DNA from: Eubacterium sp.
Lineage (GTDB): Bacteria; Bacillota; Clostridia; Lachnospirales; Lachnospiraceae
NCBI GenBank assembly: GCA_024681515.1
Contig: JAILAR010000004.1
Location: 1-64,000, forward strand
Direction: 5' to 3'
DNA: 64,000 bases
Shown: positions 50,924 through 60,189 of the stretch, piece after piece
Numbering within the stretch: the stretch's first letter is position 1
Layout: each line of letters opens with the position of its first letter
The notes under the pieces: generated by a model
The model's input: the letters and a program-made list of their open reading frames with translations, nothing else
The model's database searches: none
What the model was told of the DNA's origin: nothing
Made by a program: the position numbers and the translations under genes

Positions 50924-52510
50924 TTATAGTGTATCGACTGCCGCCTTCTCGATGGGGATCGTAGCCTTGAAGGTTTCCATGAACCGCGTGAAGCCTTCGA
51001 TCTCTTCCGGCGTTGCGGTAACCGTCGTTCCCTTTTCCCCTGCGAAGATCACTTCATTCAGATATGCTGACAGGGATGTGGACTCTGCCGCCGCCATGTA
51101 CAGTGCCAGAACAGCCATGCCCCAGGCACCGCCCTCTCCTGCCGTCTCCATTACGGTGATGGGACCTCCGGTGGCAGCTGACATGATACGCTGACCCACT
51201 TCCTTTGTCTTAAAGAAACCGCCGTGACCGTAAAGCTGATCCACCTTCACGCCCTCGCCCTGCAGCAGGATATCCAGTCCCACCTTCAGGGTGCTGACTG
51301 CAGAGTAAAGATGCAGCCGCATGAAGTTGGCCAGGGTGAAATCCGCATCCACCTTCCGGGCAAATACCGGCCGTCCTTCCGTAAAACCGGTTACCGGTTC
51401 GCCGGAGAAATAATTAAAGCCTGCCAGACCGCCGCAGTCCGGTGCTCCATCCAGCGCTGCCGTGAAAAGCGTAGTGTAAAGCTTGTCCGTATCCACCGGT
51501 GCACCGATAGCCTCCGCGAACTGACGGAACACACCTGCCCAGGCATTGATGTCCGAGGTGCAGTTATTGCAGTGCACCATGGCCACATCATCTCCCACCG
51601 GAGTGGTCACCACGTCGATCTCCTCATGCACTTCTTTCAAAGCCTGTTCCATAACGATCATGGCGAAAATGGAAGTACCTGCGGACATATTTCCGGTGCG
51701 GACCGCTACACTGTTGGTTGCCACCATACCGGTACCTGCGTCGCCCTCCGGCGGACAGAGCGGGATGCCTGCCTCAAGGTTGCCGCTGACATCCAGCTTC
51801 GCGGCGCCCTCTGCGGTAAGACTTCCGGCCTTCTCTCCGGCCACCAGCACCTTCGGCAGGATTCCGGACAGCTTCCAGGCGAAGCCGCGGTCTGCCACCA
51901 GCGCCTCATATTTTGCAAGATAATCTGCATTGTAATTCCGGGTCCGGCTGTCGATGGGGAACATGCCCGAAGCATCCCCGACGCCCAGCACCTTCTCTCC
52001 CGTCAGCTGCCAGTGAATATAGCCTGCCAGAGTCGTGAAGAAGGTGATATCCGGTACATGGGGTTCCTTATTCAGAACCGCCTGATGCAGATGGGCGATG
52101 CTCCATCGCTGCGGGATATTGAAACCGAACTCCTTCGTCAGCTCCGCCGCTGCCTCTCCGGTCACCGTGTTTCTCCATGTACGGAATGGTACCAGAAGAT
52201 TGTCATCTTTGTCAAACGCCATATAGCCGTGCATCATGGCCGAAAATCCGATGGCCGCGGTGGTATGGATCACTGTACCGTACTTCTCCTGCACATCCTT
52301 CGCCAGCTGCGTGTATGCATCCTGCAGTCCGCTCCAGATCATGTCCAGACTGTAGGTCCAGAGGCCGTCCACGTACTGATTCTCCCAGGTGTGTCCGCCC
52401 TCAGCCAGCGGCTTTCCCGTCATATCCACCATGACCGCTTTGATCCGGGTGGAACCGAACTCTATTCCTATCGCGGTTTGGCCCGCGTCGATCATTTCTT
52501 TTATATCCAT
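50924..52510 (-). CDS. araB: L-ribulokinase, FGGY family
   Basis: A 528-residue FGGY carbohydrate kinase. The N-terminal phosphate loop reads [17 protein letters not shown], the middle has [10 protein letters not shown], and the C-terminal ATP site has [16 protein letters not shown] with ATGGPI. Position between an isomerase and araD marks it as ribulokinase, phosphorylating L-ribulose at C5. The ATG follows GGGGG. Length is close to other FGGY ribulokinases of Firmicutes. Confidence 0.88.
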   Translation of the reverse strand: MDIKEMIDAGQTAIGIEFGSTRIKAVMVDMTGKPLAEGGHTWENQYVDGLWTYSLDMIWSGLQDAYTQLAKDVQEKYGTVIHTTAAIGFSAMMHGYMAFDKDDNLLVPFRTWRNTVTGEAAAELTKEFGFNIPQRWSIAHLHQAVLNKEPHVPDITFFTTLAGYIHWQLTGEKVLGVGDASGMFPIDSRTRNYNADYLAKYEALVADRGFAWKLSGILPKVLVAGEKAGSLTAEGAAKLDVSGNLEAGIPLCPPEGDAGTGMVATNSVAVRTGNMSAGTSIFAMIVMEQALKEVHEEIDVVTTPVGDDVAMVHCNNCTSDINAWAGVFRQFAEAIGAPVDTDKLYTTLFTAALDGAPDCGGLAGFNYFSGEPVTGFTEGRPVFARKVDADFTLANFMRLHLYSAVSTLKVGLDILLQGEGVKVDQLYGHGGFFKTKEVGQRIMSAATGGPITVMETAGEGGAWGMAVLALYMAAAESTSLSAYLNEVIFAGEKGTTVTATPEEIEGFTRFMETFKATIPIEKAAVDTL

Positions 52511-52591
52511 GTGTAACCCCCATATTTTTGTTAATTACATATTCCGGAATAACGATAGTTTTCCCCTATCACAATTGATCGTGCGAGTGAT

Positions 52592-52702
52592 GGGATTCTT
52601 CGGCTTCGCCTCAGAATGACAAGAAAGCCTGTCATTCTGCAATCGCACTGAAAGCTATTCTGTCATTCTGAGGGAGCGCCTGTGGCGCGACCGAAGAATC
52701 CC
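52592..52702. repeat. Inverted TCATTCTGAG-type repeat pair
   Basis: Outer arms GGGATTCTTCGG (52592-52603) / CCGAAGAATCCC (52691-52702) and inner arms CTCAGAATGACA (52610-52621) / TGTCATTCTGAG (52661-52672) form a long inverted repeat between the isomerase gene and araB. Confidence 0.7.
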
Positions 52703-52719
52703 GTCACTTTATACACAGT

Positions 52720-54201
52720 TCAGCAAAAAGGGTTCTCGGACGGATACCGTACTCCCTTCGGACGGTTGTAGTCGATCTCATCCAGCTCGACCCCGATGAA
52801 TTTGAACACTTCATACAGAAGCCGTCCGTTGTGGTGGAAGGTAATTGCTGCATGGTGCGGGTAATTCTTCTCGATCAGAACGTGGCGGTAGAAGCGGCCC
52901 ATTTCCGGGATGGCGAAGATACCAATGCCGCCGAAGGAACGGGTGCGTACCGGAAGGATCTCGCCCTCTGCCACATAGGCACGAAGCCCTGCATCCGAGG
53001 TGCTCTGCAGACGGTAAACCGTTGCATGACCGGGGATCAGATCACCTTCCAAGGTTCCGTTGGTAACCTCTTCCGGAAGGGTTCTTGCCATGATCTTCTG
53101 GTTCTTCATCTCGTGGAATGCCAGCTTCGTACTGCAGGTGTTACCGCAGTGGAAGCCCATGAATGTATCCTTGATATCGTAGTCATATGCGAACTTGCCC
53201 TTGATCTCGGACTCGTACATATCTCTCGGTACGGAGTTATTGATATCCAGAAGGGTTACTGCATCATCGCTTACCAGCTGTCCGATGTACTCGGAAAGAG
53301 CCCCGTAGATATCCACCTCACAGGATACCGGGATGCCCCTTGCAGCCAGACGGCTGTTGACATAGCAGGGAACGAAACCGAACTGGGTCTGGAATGCAGG
53401 CCAGCATTTTCCTGCGATCACCACATGGCTGCGACTGCCCTTGTTGGCCTCGATCCAGTCAAGGAGCGTCAGCTCATACTGTGCCAGCTTGGAAAGAACC
53501 TCCGGCTTCCTGTTGCCGTCTCCCAGTTCCTTCGCCATATCCTCAACCACGGCCGGGATGCGCTCGTCGCCGTCATGCTTATTGAAGGCTTCAAACAGAT
53601 CCAGCTCGGAATTCTCCTGGATCTCGATGCCCAGATTGTACAGCTGCTTGATGGGCGCGTTGCAGGCCAGGAAATCCTGAGGTCGCGGACCGAAGCTGAT
53701 GATCTTCAGATCATTCAGCGCGATAGACGCACGGGCGATGGTCTTGAAATCATTGATCATATCAGCGATCTCAGAAGCCGTTCCCACCGGATACTCCGGG
53801 ATGTAAGCCTTCAGATTGCGGAGTTTCAGATTGTAGCTGGCATTCAGCATACCGCAGTAAGCGTCGCCGCGGTCGTCGCAGAGACGGTCTCCTGCCTCTT
53901 CCGCTGCGGCAACCACCATGGACGGTCCGCAGAATTCCTTCACCAGAAGGATCTCGCTGGACTCCGGTCCGAAGTTGCCCAGGAAGACAACCAGCGCGTT
54001 ACAACCGGCAGCATTTACCTCTGCCAGAGCCTTCCGCATATCCACTTCATTCTCCACGGTGGTCTGGCACTCATAGATCTCACCGTAGGTCTTTGTGTAC
54101 TCTGCAACAACTGCCTGTCTCCTGGAAATGGACAGGCTCATAGGGAAGCAGTCACGGCTGACTGCGATGATTCCAAGTTTTACGATGGGCATATTTTCCA
54201 T
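52720..54201 (-). CDS. L-fucose/L-arabinose isomerase superfamily protein
   Basis: A 493-residue sugar isomerase of the FucI/AraA fold, but not the classical AraA sequence. It has an N-terminal Rossmann-like domain (LGIIAVSRDCFP, NALVVFLGNFGPE) and a middle domain with VVIAGKCWPAFQTQFG. The C-terminal half has LLDINNSVPRDMYES, DTFMGFHCGNTCS and AITFHHNGRLLYE, with Glu, Asp and His positions for the metal. In the operon it lies between the aldolase and araB, where an aldose-ketose isomerase is needed. Because the true araA is broken, it may now supply L-arabinose isomerase activity. A role with L-fucose-like sugars is the alternative. Confidence 0.82.
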   Translation of the reverse strand: MENMPIVKLGIIAVSRDCFPMSLSISRRQAVVAEYTKTYGEIYECQTTVENEVDMRKALAEVNAAGCNALVVFLGNFGPESSEILLVKEFCGPSMVVAAAEEAGDRLCDDRGDAYCGMLNASYNLKLRNLKAYIPEYPVGTASEIADMINDFKTIARASIALNDLKIISFGPRPQDFLACNAPIKQLYNLGIEIQENSELDLFEAFNKHDGDERIPAVVEDMAKELGDGNRKPEVLSKLAQYELTLLDWIEANKGSRSHVVIAGKCWPAFQTQFGFVPCYVNSRLAARGIPVSCEVDIYGALSEYIGQLVSDDAVTLLDINNSVPRDMYESEIKGKFAYDYDIKDTFMGFHCGNTCSTKLAFHEMKNQKIMARTLPEEVTNGTLEGDLIPGHATVYRLQSTSDAGLRAYVAEGEILPVRTRSFGGIGIFAIPEMGRFYRHVLIEKNYPHHAAITFHHNGRLLYEVFKFIGVELDEIDYNRPKGVRYPSENPFC

Positions 54202-54247
54202 GTGATCATAAGCTCCGATTTTATATTCTCTTATATTCCGTGACGGG

Positions 54248-54278
54248 ATTCTTCACCGTGCTGCGCACGGTGAAGAAT
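54248..54278. terminator. Strong hairpin between aldolase and isomerase genes
   Basis: Perfect 14-base arms ATTCTTCACCGTGC / GCACGGTGAAGAAT with a three-base loop. No T-run follows, so it may be an RNA-processing or partial-stop site; the sequence resembles half of the TCATTCTGAG-type repeats. Confidence 0.5.
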
Positions 54279-54288
54279 GACATGCTGT

Positions 54289-54942
54289 TTAATCTCCAAA
54301 TACCTTCTTATAGTCTTCCTGGAACTTCACGATACCCTGATCCGTCAGCGGATGCTTGGTCATCTGCTCAAGCACTGCATAAGGAACGGTCGCAATGTCT
54401 GCACCGGCCAGCGCACACTCGGTCACATGCACGGTGTTGCGGATGCTGGCTGCAATGATCTCGGTATCGATATCATAGTTCCGGAAAATGTCTACGATAT
54501 TCTCCACCAGCTCGATTCCCGGGGAACTGATGTCATCCAGACGTCCCAGAAACGGGGAGACGTAGGTTGCGCCGGCACGGGCTGCCAGCAGCGCCTGGTT
54601 TGCGGAGAAGATCAGCGTTACATTTGTCTTGATGCCCTCCTTGGAAAGGACCTTTACGGCCTTCAGACCTTCCACGGTCATGGGGATCTTCACCACCATG
54701 TTGGGGTGGATCGCTGCGATCTCGCGGCCCTCGGCGATCATGCCTTCCGCATCCACGGTGGTAGCCTTCACCTCACCACTGATGGGGCCGTCCACGATCT
54801 CGGTGATCTCCTTGATGACCTCCTTGAAGTCCCGGCCTTCCTTGGCGATCAGGGACGGATTCGTGGTCACTCCGCAGATCACGCCCATATCATTTGCCTT
54901 CTTAATGTCCTCTACGTGTGCTGTGTCGATAAAGAATTTCAT
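54289..54942 (-). CDS. Transaldolase / fructose-6-phosphate aldolase-like
   Basis: A 217-residue short transaldolase of the TalC/Fsa type. Landmarks are [45 protein letters not shown] with the Schiff-base lysine, and [12 protein letters not shown]. The ATG at 54940-54942 has AGAGGAG seven bases upstream. In an arabinose operon it would serve the pentose phosphate branch that turns xylulose-5-phosphate into hexose phosphates. Fsa activity cannot be separated from transaldolase by sequence alone. Confidence 0.9.
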   Translation of the reverse strand: MKFFIDTAHVEDIKKANDMGVICGVTTNPSLIAKEGRDFKEVIKEITEIVDGPISGEVKATTVDAEGMIAEGREIAAIHPNMVVKIPMTVEGLKAVKVLSKEGIKTNVTLIFSANQALLAARAGATYVSPFLGRLDDISSPGIELVENIVDIFRNYDIDTEIIAASIRNTVHVTECALAGADIATVPYAVLEQMTKHPLTDQGIVKFQEDYKKVFGD

Positions 54943-55051
54943 GTTGGTACTCCTCTCATTTATGTTTGCTTTTTGTGTCATGCCTCCGATGACACCTGTG
55001 ATCATCTCATATACGTGATTCCTTCGCTACACGAAGGATCGTGCATGTTTT

Positions 55052-55951
55052 ACCGGTAGAATACTTCCCCCAGTTTCAGATCTCTCTTGAACTCCGGGAT
55101 GGTGGTATTCTTATTGATGAATACTGCCTCGATACCCATCATCTCGGCCCAGTCTCCCATATGCTCCGCCGTAAGGTCATACGTAAATGCGGTGTGATGC
55201 GCGCCTCCCGCCAGGATCCAGGCCTCTGCGCCGGTTCGAACTGATACCTGCTCTCGTATTCGTCCACCAGAGCATTTACATCAGAATCCGATACGGCATC
55301 CACGCTGGCTGCGATCTCATTTACGGGATACGCATCCACCTCCCAGCCGAACTTGATCTGAGCCTCTACCTTGTCGCCCTCGGTGACGGCTACATTTCTC
55401 ATATTGTCAGCCACACGCATGACGCGGATGTGACTGGACTCGATCACGCCCACCGCGGTACGCATCCATGTGGCGATCTTGCCCTGTACCACCGGATCCT
55501 TTCAGTAGCCGACGACCACCTTCCGCTCGATCCGCATGCGGCTGACGATGTGGCCGTACTCCCGGTCACCGTGAGCCGCCTGATTCTCGTTCATGAAATC
55601 CATGTCGATGGTATCGTAGGGCAGTTCCTCATTATACTGGGTATGCAGGTGCAATAACGGTTTGCGGAACTCCTGCAGTCCCAGGATCCAGGACTTGGCC
55701 GGCGAGAAGGTGTGCATCCATGTGATAACACCTGCGCAGCATTCGTCCTCATTTGCCTTGTTAAATGTTTCCCGGATCAGCTGATTCGTTATGAGCACCG
55801 GCTTCCACACCACCTTGTAGGGCAGAGTGCCGGATGCGTTCAGCGTATCCACGATTTCTTTGGAATGTGCAGCGACATGCTGCAGAACCTCGTCCCCATA
55901 CAGATCCTGGGAACCGGTACAGAACCAGAACGTGTAGTCCTTCTTTTTCAC
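55052..55951 (-). pseudogene. araA: L-arabinose isomerase gene broken by a nonsense codon and an internal deletion
   Basis: It begins with GTG (55949-55951) after GGAGGAGG and reads as classical AraA for 149 codons (WFCTGSQDLYG, HTFSPAKSWI). A TGA at 55502-55504 then stands where the family has Trp (GYWKDP). The frame continues through NMRNVAVTEGDKVEAQIKFG to ALVDEYESRYQFEPA. Near 55233 it jumps to the C-terminal AEAWILAGGAHHTAFTYDL in another frame and ends at TAA 55052-55054. About 190-200 central codons of the usual 500 are missing. The product cannot be functional. Confidence 0.9.
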
Positions 55952-56027
55952 GATTTGTCCTCCTCCGAATCAAAATAATAGTCCCATGATATGCCACGGT
56001 TAGTTAACCCCATGGTTCTATCATGGA

Positions 56028-56043
56028 ACTTGTATACACAACT
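56028..56043. promoter_or_regulatory. Putative AraR operator before araA
   Basis: ACTTGTATACACAACT is a 16-base near-palindrome (six of eight pairs) with the ACTTGT half-site form of AraR boxes. It lies about 80 bases before the araA start and next to a second AAGTTG motif at 56048-56053. Confidence 0.5.
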
Positions 56044-56073
56044 TCGCAAGTTGTTTTTTCGTTCAGAAGTTGA

Positions 56074-57168
56074 TCAATCGATTGCTTTTGTCGTATCCCC
56101 CACGATCAGTTTCGGTTCGATCACGATCCTCCGGTCCGATTCTTCTCCCCGGATCAGATGCAAAAGCATTTCCGCGGCCAGCCGCCCCAGCTCTTCCTGG
56201 GGATGTACGATAGTGGTGAGCTGCGACCCGTCCACATTCGCGCTTTCGGAATTATCATAGCCGGTGACCGAGATATCCTCCGGCACTCTCTTTCCGGTTT
56301 CCCGGATGGCGCGGATCACCGAGCGGGCGATCTGATCATTGTAGCAGACCACGGCATCCACCTGCCTTCCGCTTCGGATGATATTCTGCAGGCTGGTACA
56401 GGGATGAACCTTCCGGTCTTCGGTATAGAACCAGATGACTCTGGACGGATCATAGGGAATCCCGGCCTCCGCCAATGCCCTGGCGTAACCGTTATGCCGC
56501 TTCTGCCCCTGGCTGTCATCGCTCTTGAATATCCCATAGATCTCACGATGGCCCTGACGGATCAGATGCTGCGTCAGGAGAAAGCTTCCCTTCTCATCGT
56601 CCAGCAGCACGTGCGGTTTTTCCGCCATGGCCTCGTATTCTCCCTGAATAAAAACATAAGGGATCTCGTACTGTTCCAGTTTCTCAAAAAGCTCCGTATG
56701 TCTGCAATACAGATTGCTCTTGCTGGGTTCGATGATGATCCCGTCGATATCCTTCTCCAGCAGTTCCGTCAGACATGTGATCTCGCCATGTCTGGAGTTG
56801 TTTGTATGTTTCAGGATAAGATCATAGCCATTTTCAGACAGCACTTCATCGATCCCACTGATCACCTTCGGGAAAATATAATCCGACAGATAGGTCATTA
56901 CCACTGCGATATTTCTGGACTGCTTTCGGTGCAGCATCCGCTCGGAGACATACCGTCCGCTTCCATGGACCGCGTAGATATAACCTTCTCTTTCCAGGCT
57001 TTCCAGCGCCTTCCGTACCGTCTGTCTGCTGACGCCGTACTGCCTCGCAAGTTCATTTTCCGAGGGAAGCTTATCGCCCGGCTTACAGAGTTCGGAAAAA
57101 ACCAGGTTTCTGAGCTCCTCTTCGATCTCGCTGTATTTCTTTTCCTTTTTTCCTTCTGAATCACCCAT
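56074..57168 (-). CDS. araR: AraR-type GntR/LacI transcriptional regulator
   Basis: A 364-residue repressor with an N-terminal GntR winged helix (KLPSENELARQYGVSRQTVR, about residues 33-55, then GYIYAVHGSGRYV). A LacI-type sugar-binding domain follows (NIAVVMTYLSDYIFP, IIIEPSKSN, VVCYNDQIARSVIRAIRE, DISVTGYDNSE). This is the AraR layout, which releases DNA on binding L-arabinose. It lies upstream of the arabinose genes in the same direction, with possible operators before araA and before itself. Confidence 0.9.
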   Translation of the reverse strand: MGDSEGKKEKKYSEIEEELRNLVFSELCKPGDKLPSENELARQYGVSRQTVRKALESLEREGYIYAVHGSGRYVSERMLHRKQSRNIAVVMTYLSDYIFPKVISGIDEVLSENGYDLILKHTNNSRHGEITCLTELLEKDIDGIIIEPSKSNLYCRHTELFEKLEQYEIPYVFIQGEYEAMAEKPHVLLDDEKGSFLLTQHLIRQGHREIYGIFKSDDSQGQKRHNGYARALAEAGIPYDPSRVIWFYTEDRKVHPCTSLQNIIRSGRQVDAVVCYNDQIARSVIRAIRETGKRVPEDISVTGYDNSESANVDGSQLTTIVHPQEELGRLAAEMLLHLIRGEESDRRIVIEPKLIVGDTTKAID

Positions 57169-57188
57169 AGTTACGTCCCCCTAACCAA

Positions 57189-57247
57189 ACTTGTCCGCAA
57201 CTTGTCTGTAACATCATCATCCTATCACAGAAAAAAGCAGTGCGCAA
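57189..57247 (-). promoter_or_regulatory. araR promoter with ACTTGT repeats
   Basis: TTGCGC (57242-57247), 17-base spacer and TAGGAT (57219-57224) on the minus strand. Just downstream ACTTGTCC (57189-57196) and ACTTGTCT (57200-57207) repeat the half-site seen before araA, which suggests autoregulation. Confidence 0.5.
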
Positions 57248-57281
57248 GCCTGATAACACTCATTGCGGAGTTCAAAAAAGG

Positions 57282-57310
57282 TGGCACAGCCTCCCGAAAC
57301 ATACTATAAT
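57282..57310 (+). promoter_or_regulatory. Promoter of the small cell-wall-binding protein
   Basis: TATAAT (57305-57310) with a weak TGGCAC (57282-57287) 17 bases upstream. Confidence 0.5.
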
Positions 57311-57343
57311 ACAACCAAAAGAGTGTGGAATGGAGGTCAGGAT

Positions 57344-58150
57344 ATGAAACACAGAAAACACGCAGTCTGCCTGCTTGCGTTTCTTCTGTTTGCAGGTGTG
57401 TGGGCTGCTGCGCTGCGTGCATCGGCGGCATGCAGCGATTTATCGAACAATGTACAAAACAAAATACAGATCCAGAGCGTTTCGGATCAGTTTCCAGAAG
57501 ACGTCGGAGTCTTGATCTGCGTTTCGGATCCGGACGGGGAAATCATATCCGGCGGAACCTTCTGCATCGATTCCGATCCCGAGAACTGGGTAAGTGAATT
57601 CTACGAAGAGCTCCCCCAGGGAACACAGCTTACTCTGGAGGCAAAACCGGAGCCGGGGTACAGATTTGTCTGCTGGATGACCGGTGTCGGTCAGCTTCTT
57701 TCAAAGGATTCTGTCTTTACCTATACGGCAGAAACCGATATGCCGCTCTATGCCGTCTTTGAAGAGATCCATCCCGGCTGGCGGCACAATGCAAAAGGCT
57801 GGTGGTACATCAAAGAGGACGGCTCCTATGCTTCCTCCGAATGGATGAAGATCGGCGGCAAATGGTATCGGTTCAAAGCAGACGGTTTCATGAAAACCGG
57901 ATGGATGCAGGAATCGGACGGCAAATGGTATTTTCTTAATCCGGACGGTGCCATGCAGACCGGATGGAAAAAGATCAAAGGGGTCTGGTACTTCTTCCGG
58001 TCCAACGGTTCCATGCAGACCGGATGGCGGCAGATTAAGGGCAAATGGTACTGGTTCAAAGCGGACGGTGCCATGGTCGCTGACACATCCGTAACAATCC
58101 GGAATAAGCTCTACCATTTCGATAAAAACGGAGCCTGCATAGATCCATGA
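57344..58150 (+). CDS. Small secreted protein with choline-binding-like repeats
   Basis: A 268-residue exported protein. The ATG at 57344 follows TGGAGG and begins a signal peptide (AVCLLAFLLFAGVWAAAL, cleavage near Ala-Ser-Ala-Ala). The next 110 residues form a small beta domain (LTLEAKPEPGYRFVCWM, then YAVFEE) like bacterial InlB-type repeats. Five repeats of about 20 residues follow, such as GGKWYRFKADGFMKTGWM and GVWYFFRSNGSMQTGW, the aromatic cell-wall-binding type. It should be held at the cell surface by wall glycan. The same repeat type occurs in the 1378-residue protein at 39-43 kb. Confidence 0.85.
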   Translation: MKHRKHAVCLLAFLLFAGVWAAALRASAACSDLSNNVQNKIQIQSVSDQFPEDVGVLICVSDPDGEIISGGTFCIDSDPENWVSEFYEELPQGTQLTLEAKPEPGYRFVCWMTGVGQLLSKDSVFTYTAETDMPLYAVFEEIHPGWRHNAKGWWYIKEDGSYASSEWMKIGGKWYRFKADGFMKTGWMQESDGKWYFLNPDGAMQTGWKKIKGVWYFFRSNGSMQTGWRQIKGKWYWFKADGAMVADTSVTIRNKLYHFDKNGACIDP

Positions 58151-58204
58151 TCCACATAAATCCATGATCCTGCATATGAGTGAAATGATCATGCTCAATA
58201 ACAA

Positions 58205-58247
58205 AGCCTGTCATTCCGATTCACCGTCTCGGAACGACAGGCTTTTT
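58205..58247. terminator. Bidirectional terminator between convergent genes
   Basis: Arms AGCCTGTC-TTCCGA and TCGGAA-GACAGGCT (58205-58219, 58229-58243) with one bulge, T-run on the plus side and TTTGTTATT on the minus side. Confidence 0.75.
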
Positions 58248-58251
58248 ATAA

Positions 58252-59346
58252 TCAGAATTCGGTAACATCCGCCTTGCCCATGCGACGGCCTTTGGCGATG
58301 ATCATCGGAACCATCACGGTCAGATTGGAGATCGCAAAACAGCTCATTCCCAACCCTGACACATAGGGCAGATACTTCCCCTCCGGAATGTACATCAGTT
58401 CATTCAGCAGGAACGTTATCAGGAAATGCGCCGCTGTCCCGATCAGAATCGCGATCAGATCCATGAGAAGCAGCTCTGCGGCACATTTTCGGAACACCGT
58501 CTTCTTCGAAAGACCAAGCGCCCGATAAATCCCAAACTCATAGGTCCGTTTCTGATACTGACCGTTTACCACAGAGTTCACGGTAACGGCAAGGATCACG
58601 GAGAGCAATGCTGCACCTGCAAACATTACGATGTGCAGCGAAGCCAGGCTCTGGCGGACATTTTCCTTCATACGACTGGTCATCTTGACCTGGCGGTCGC
58701 CGATCATGTCCGCAATGTAGTTATAAAGCGCATCCCCCTCCAGATCGTCGCTGTAAACGTAAAACCGGGCCAGATTCCTGTCATCCTCTATCAGATAAAA
58801 CGTGACATAAATATCTTCTTCGATCAGTGCATCCACCGTGAATTCTGAACTCAGGCTTTGATCCACCGTGCCGTCTATGGTATCCCCCAGATGGATCCCC
58901 TTGTTTCGGGCCAGTGCCTTGCTGATCACAATGCTGCGATCCTTCACCCCGGAAAGATCCACGGTGAGGCCGAGGCGCCGGATGGCCGATTCCATCTCTT
59001 CCTTTGTATTAAAAACGTAGCTGGAGCTGTCCATTTCAATACCGATGGTACAAAACCAGCTGAGGCCGCCGAAGCCATAGCCCGTTCGCTCTGCAACGTT
59101 GAGCTTCGGATCTGCCTGCATTTCAGCCATCGTTGCATTGTAATCCTTCTGATCCTCATCACCGGGGATATACTCCACCAGAGCGATCTTTTCTGATGAA
59201 TCAATCGCCTCCTCAAAGTACCAGTCGCAGCTGGCCACAAAGTTTCCGGCCATGAACATCAGGGTCGTGAAGAACAGCATGAAAATGATCAGCGCGGATC
59301 TGCCTTTGTTGTTCCGAATATAGTAAATTGGAGATAGTGGATTCAT
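58252..59346 (-). CDS. FtsX-type ABC transporter permease
   Basis: A 364-residue MacB/FtsX-family permease. One N-terminal helix (SALIIFMLFFTTLMFMAGNFV) precedes a large extracytoplasmic domain of about 190 residues, then three C-terminal helices (FAGAALLSVILAVTVNSVVN and following, with YEFGIYRALGLSKKTVF between them). The ATG at 59344-59346 is chosen for its GGAGG upstream. It is the last gene of a three-gene exporter operon. Members move peptides, lipids or lipoproteins, often in resistance to cell-wall antibiotics; the substrate is not evident. Confidence 0.82.
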   Translation of the reverse strand: MNPLSPIYYIRNNKGRSALIIFMLFFTTLMFMAGNFVASCDWYFEEAIDSSEKIALVEYIPGDEDQKDYNATMAEMQADPKLNVAERTGYGFGGLSWFCTIGIEMDSSSYVFNTKEEMESAIRRLGLTVDLSGVKDRSIVISKALARNKGIHLGDTIDGTVDQSLSSEFTVDALIEEDIYVTFYLIEDDRNLARFYVYSDDLEGDALYNYIADMIGDRQVKMTSRMKENVRQSLASLHIVMFAGAALLSVILAVTVNSVVNGQYQKRTYEFGIYRALGLSKKTVFRKCAAELLLMDLIAILIGTAAHFLITFLLNELMYIPEGKYLPYVSGLGMSCFAISNLTVMVPMIIAKGRRMGKADVTEF

Positions 59347-59395
59347 ATCGTCCTCCATGACAGTATCGTTATCTGCTTTACTCTCGATCTTCTGT

Positions 59396-60058
59396 TCATG
59401 ACACTTTGCTCACCATTCCGTCCCACATTTCCACCGTCAGGTCCACATCCGAAAGAATGGAACGGTCATGGGTTACCACCAGCACCAGCCGGTCCTTCGA
59501 ATAATCCTTTAAGATCTTCATCACATTAAATGCATTCTCATGATCCAGGGAAGCCGTGGGTTCGTCCGCAAAGATCACCTTCGGATCGTTGACCATGGCT
59601 CTGGCGATGGCAACTCTCTGGCACTGCCCGCCGGAAAGCTTAGCCGGCCGTTTGCCGAACTCCCGCTCGGAAAGGCCGAGTTTTCTCAGGAAGTCTTTTG
59701 CCCGATTTACGGAATCTCTGCCGCGGTCAGTAGCCGCAACCAGCACATTATCCAGCGCGCTCATGTAGGGCACCAGGTAATGCTTCTGGAAGACAAATCC
59801 GAATTCCTTCCGACGCAGCTGCTCGCGTTCGTCATCCCTGCACTCCGTCACCTCACGGCCGTTGTAGCTGACGCTGCCTTCCGTAGGTTTCTTCAGCGTG
59901 GACATGCAGTACATCAATGTACTCTTGCCGCTGCCGGAAGGACCGATGATCCCCACCAGACCGGTGTCCGGAAGATCCAGGTCAAAACCACCGAGCGCGT
60001 ACATTTTCTCATCTGTATCCGAATCATAGATCATACTGATATTTTTAATCTCAAACAT
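59396..60058 (-). CDS. MacB/LolD-type ABC transporter ATPase
   Basis: A 220-residue ABC ATPase. Walker A is GPSGSGKST, the signature is LSGGQCQRVAIARA, Walker B is VIFADEPTASLD and the H-loop is VVTHDRSIL. The ATG at 60056-60058 is used because repeat copy D ends in AGGAGG just upstream. A longer reading goes into the repeat. It lies between the two FtsX-type permeases and would drive both. Confidence 0.93.
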   Translation of the reverse strand: MFEIKNISMIYDSDTDEKMYALGGFDLDLPDTGLVGIIGPSGSGKSTLMYCMSTLKKPTEGSVSYNGREVTECRDDEREQLRRKEFGFVFQKHYLVPYMSALDNVLVAATDRGRDSVNRAKDFLRKLGLSEREFGKRPAKLSGGQCQRVAIARAMVNDPKVIFADEPTASLDHENAFNVMKILKDYSKDRLVLVVTHDRSILSDVDLTVEMWDGMVSKVS

Positions 60059-60063
60059 GGGAT

Positions 60064-60185
60064 TCCTCCTATTCCACACTTCGCGCCTTCCGGCGCTCCG
60101 TGATTCATCATGTCGCACATATTAATCGTTTATCCGCTTTACGTTTTTGTTCGAGTCCGTGCTCCATGATTCTTGTTCAACACTT
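60064..60185 (-). repeat. SD-bearing intergenic repeat, family 1 copy D
   Basis: Between the first permease and the ATPase. GCGCC-TTCC-GGCGC hairpin (60083-60096), inner arms GCAC/GTGC (60115-60118, 60159-60162), an imperfect outer arm, and on the minus strand GAAGTGTGGAATAGGAGG as the ATPase ribosome-binding site. The 5' end carries CGAAGTGTTGAA as in copy A. Confidence 0.75.
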
Positions 60186-60189
60186 CGTG

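Noticed and set aside
55502-55504. TGA in place of a conserved Trp codon in araA, and a TGA before a receiver domain at 48615, as possible UGA-to-Trp recoding
   Set aside because: Intact genes such as the neuB-like gene end in TGA, the only tRNA-Trp seen has anticodon CCA, and both affected genes carry further lesions, so ordinary nonsense mutation is simpler.
56044-56060. Plus-strand terminator (AACTT-CGC-AAGTT followed by six T)
   Set aside because: No plus-strand gene ends here. On the minus strand the T-run would precede the hairpin, so it cannot terminate araR; the arms more likely belong to the AraR site region.
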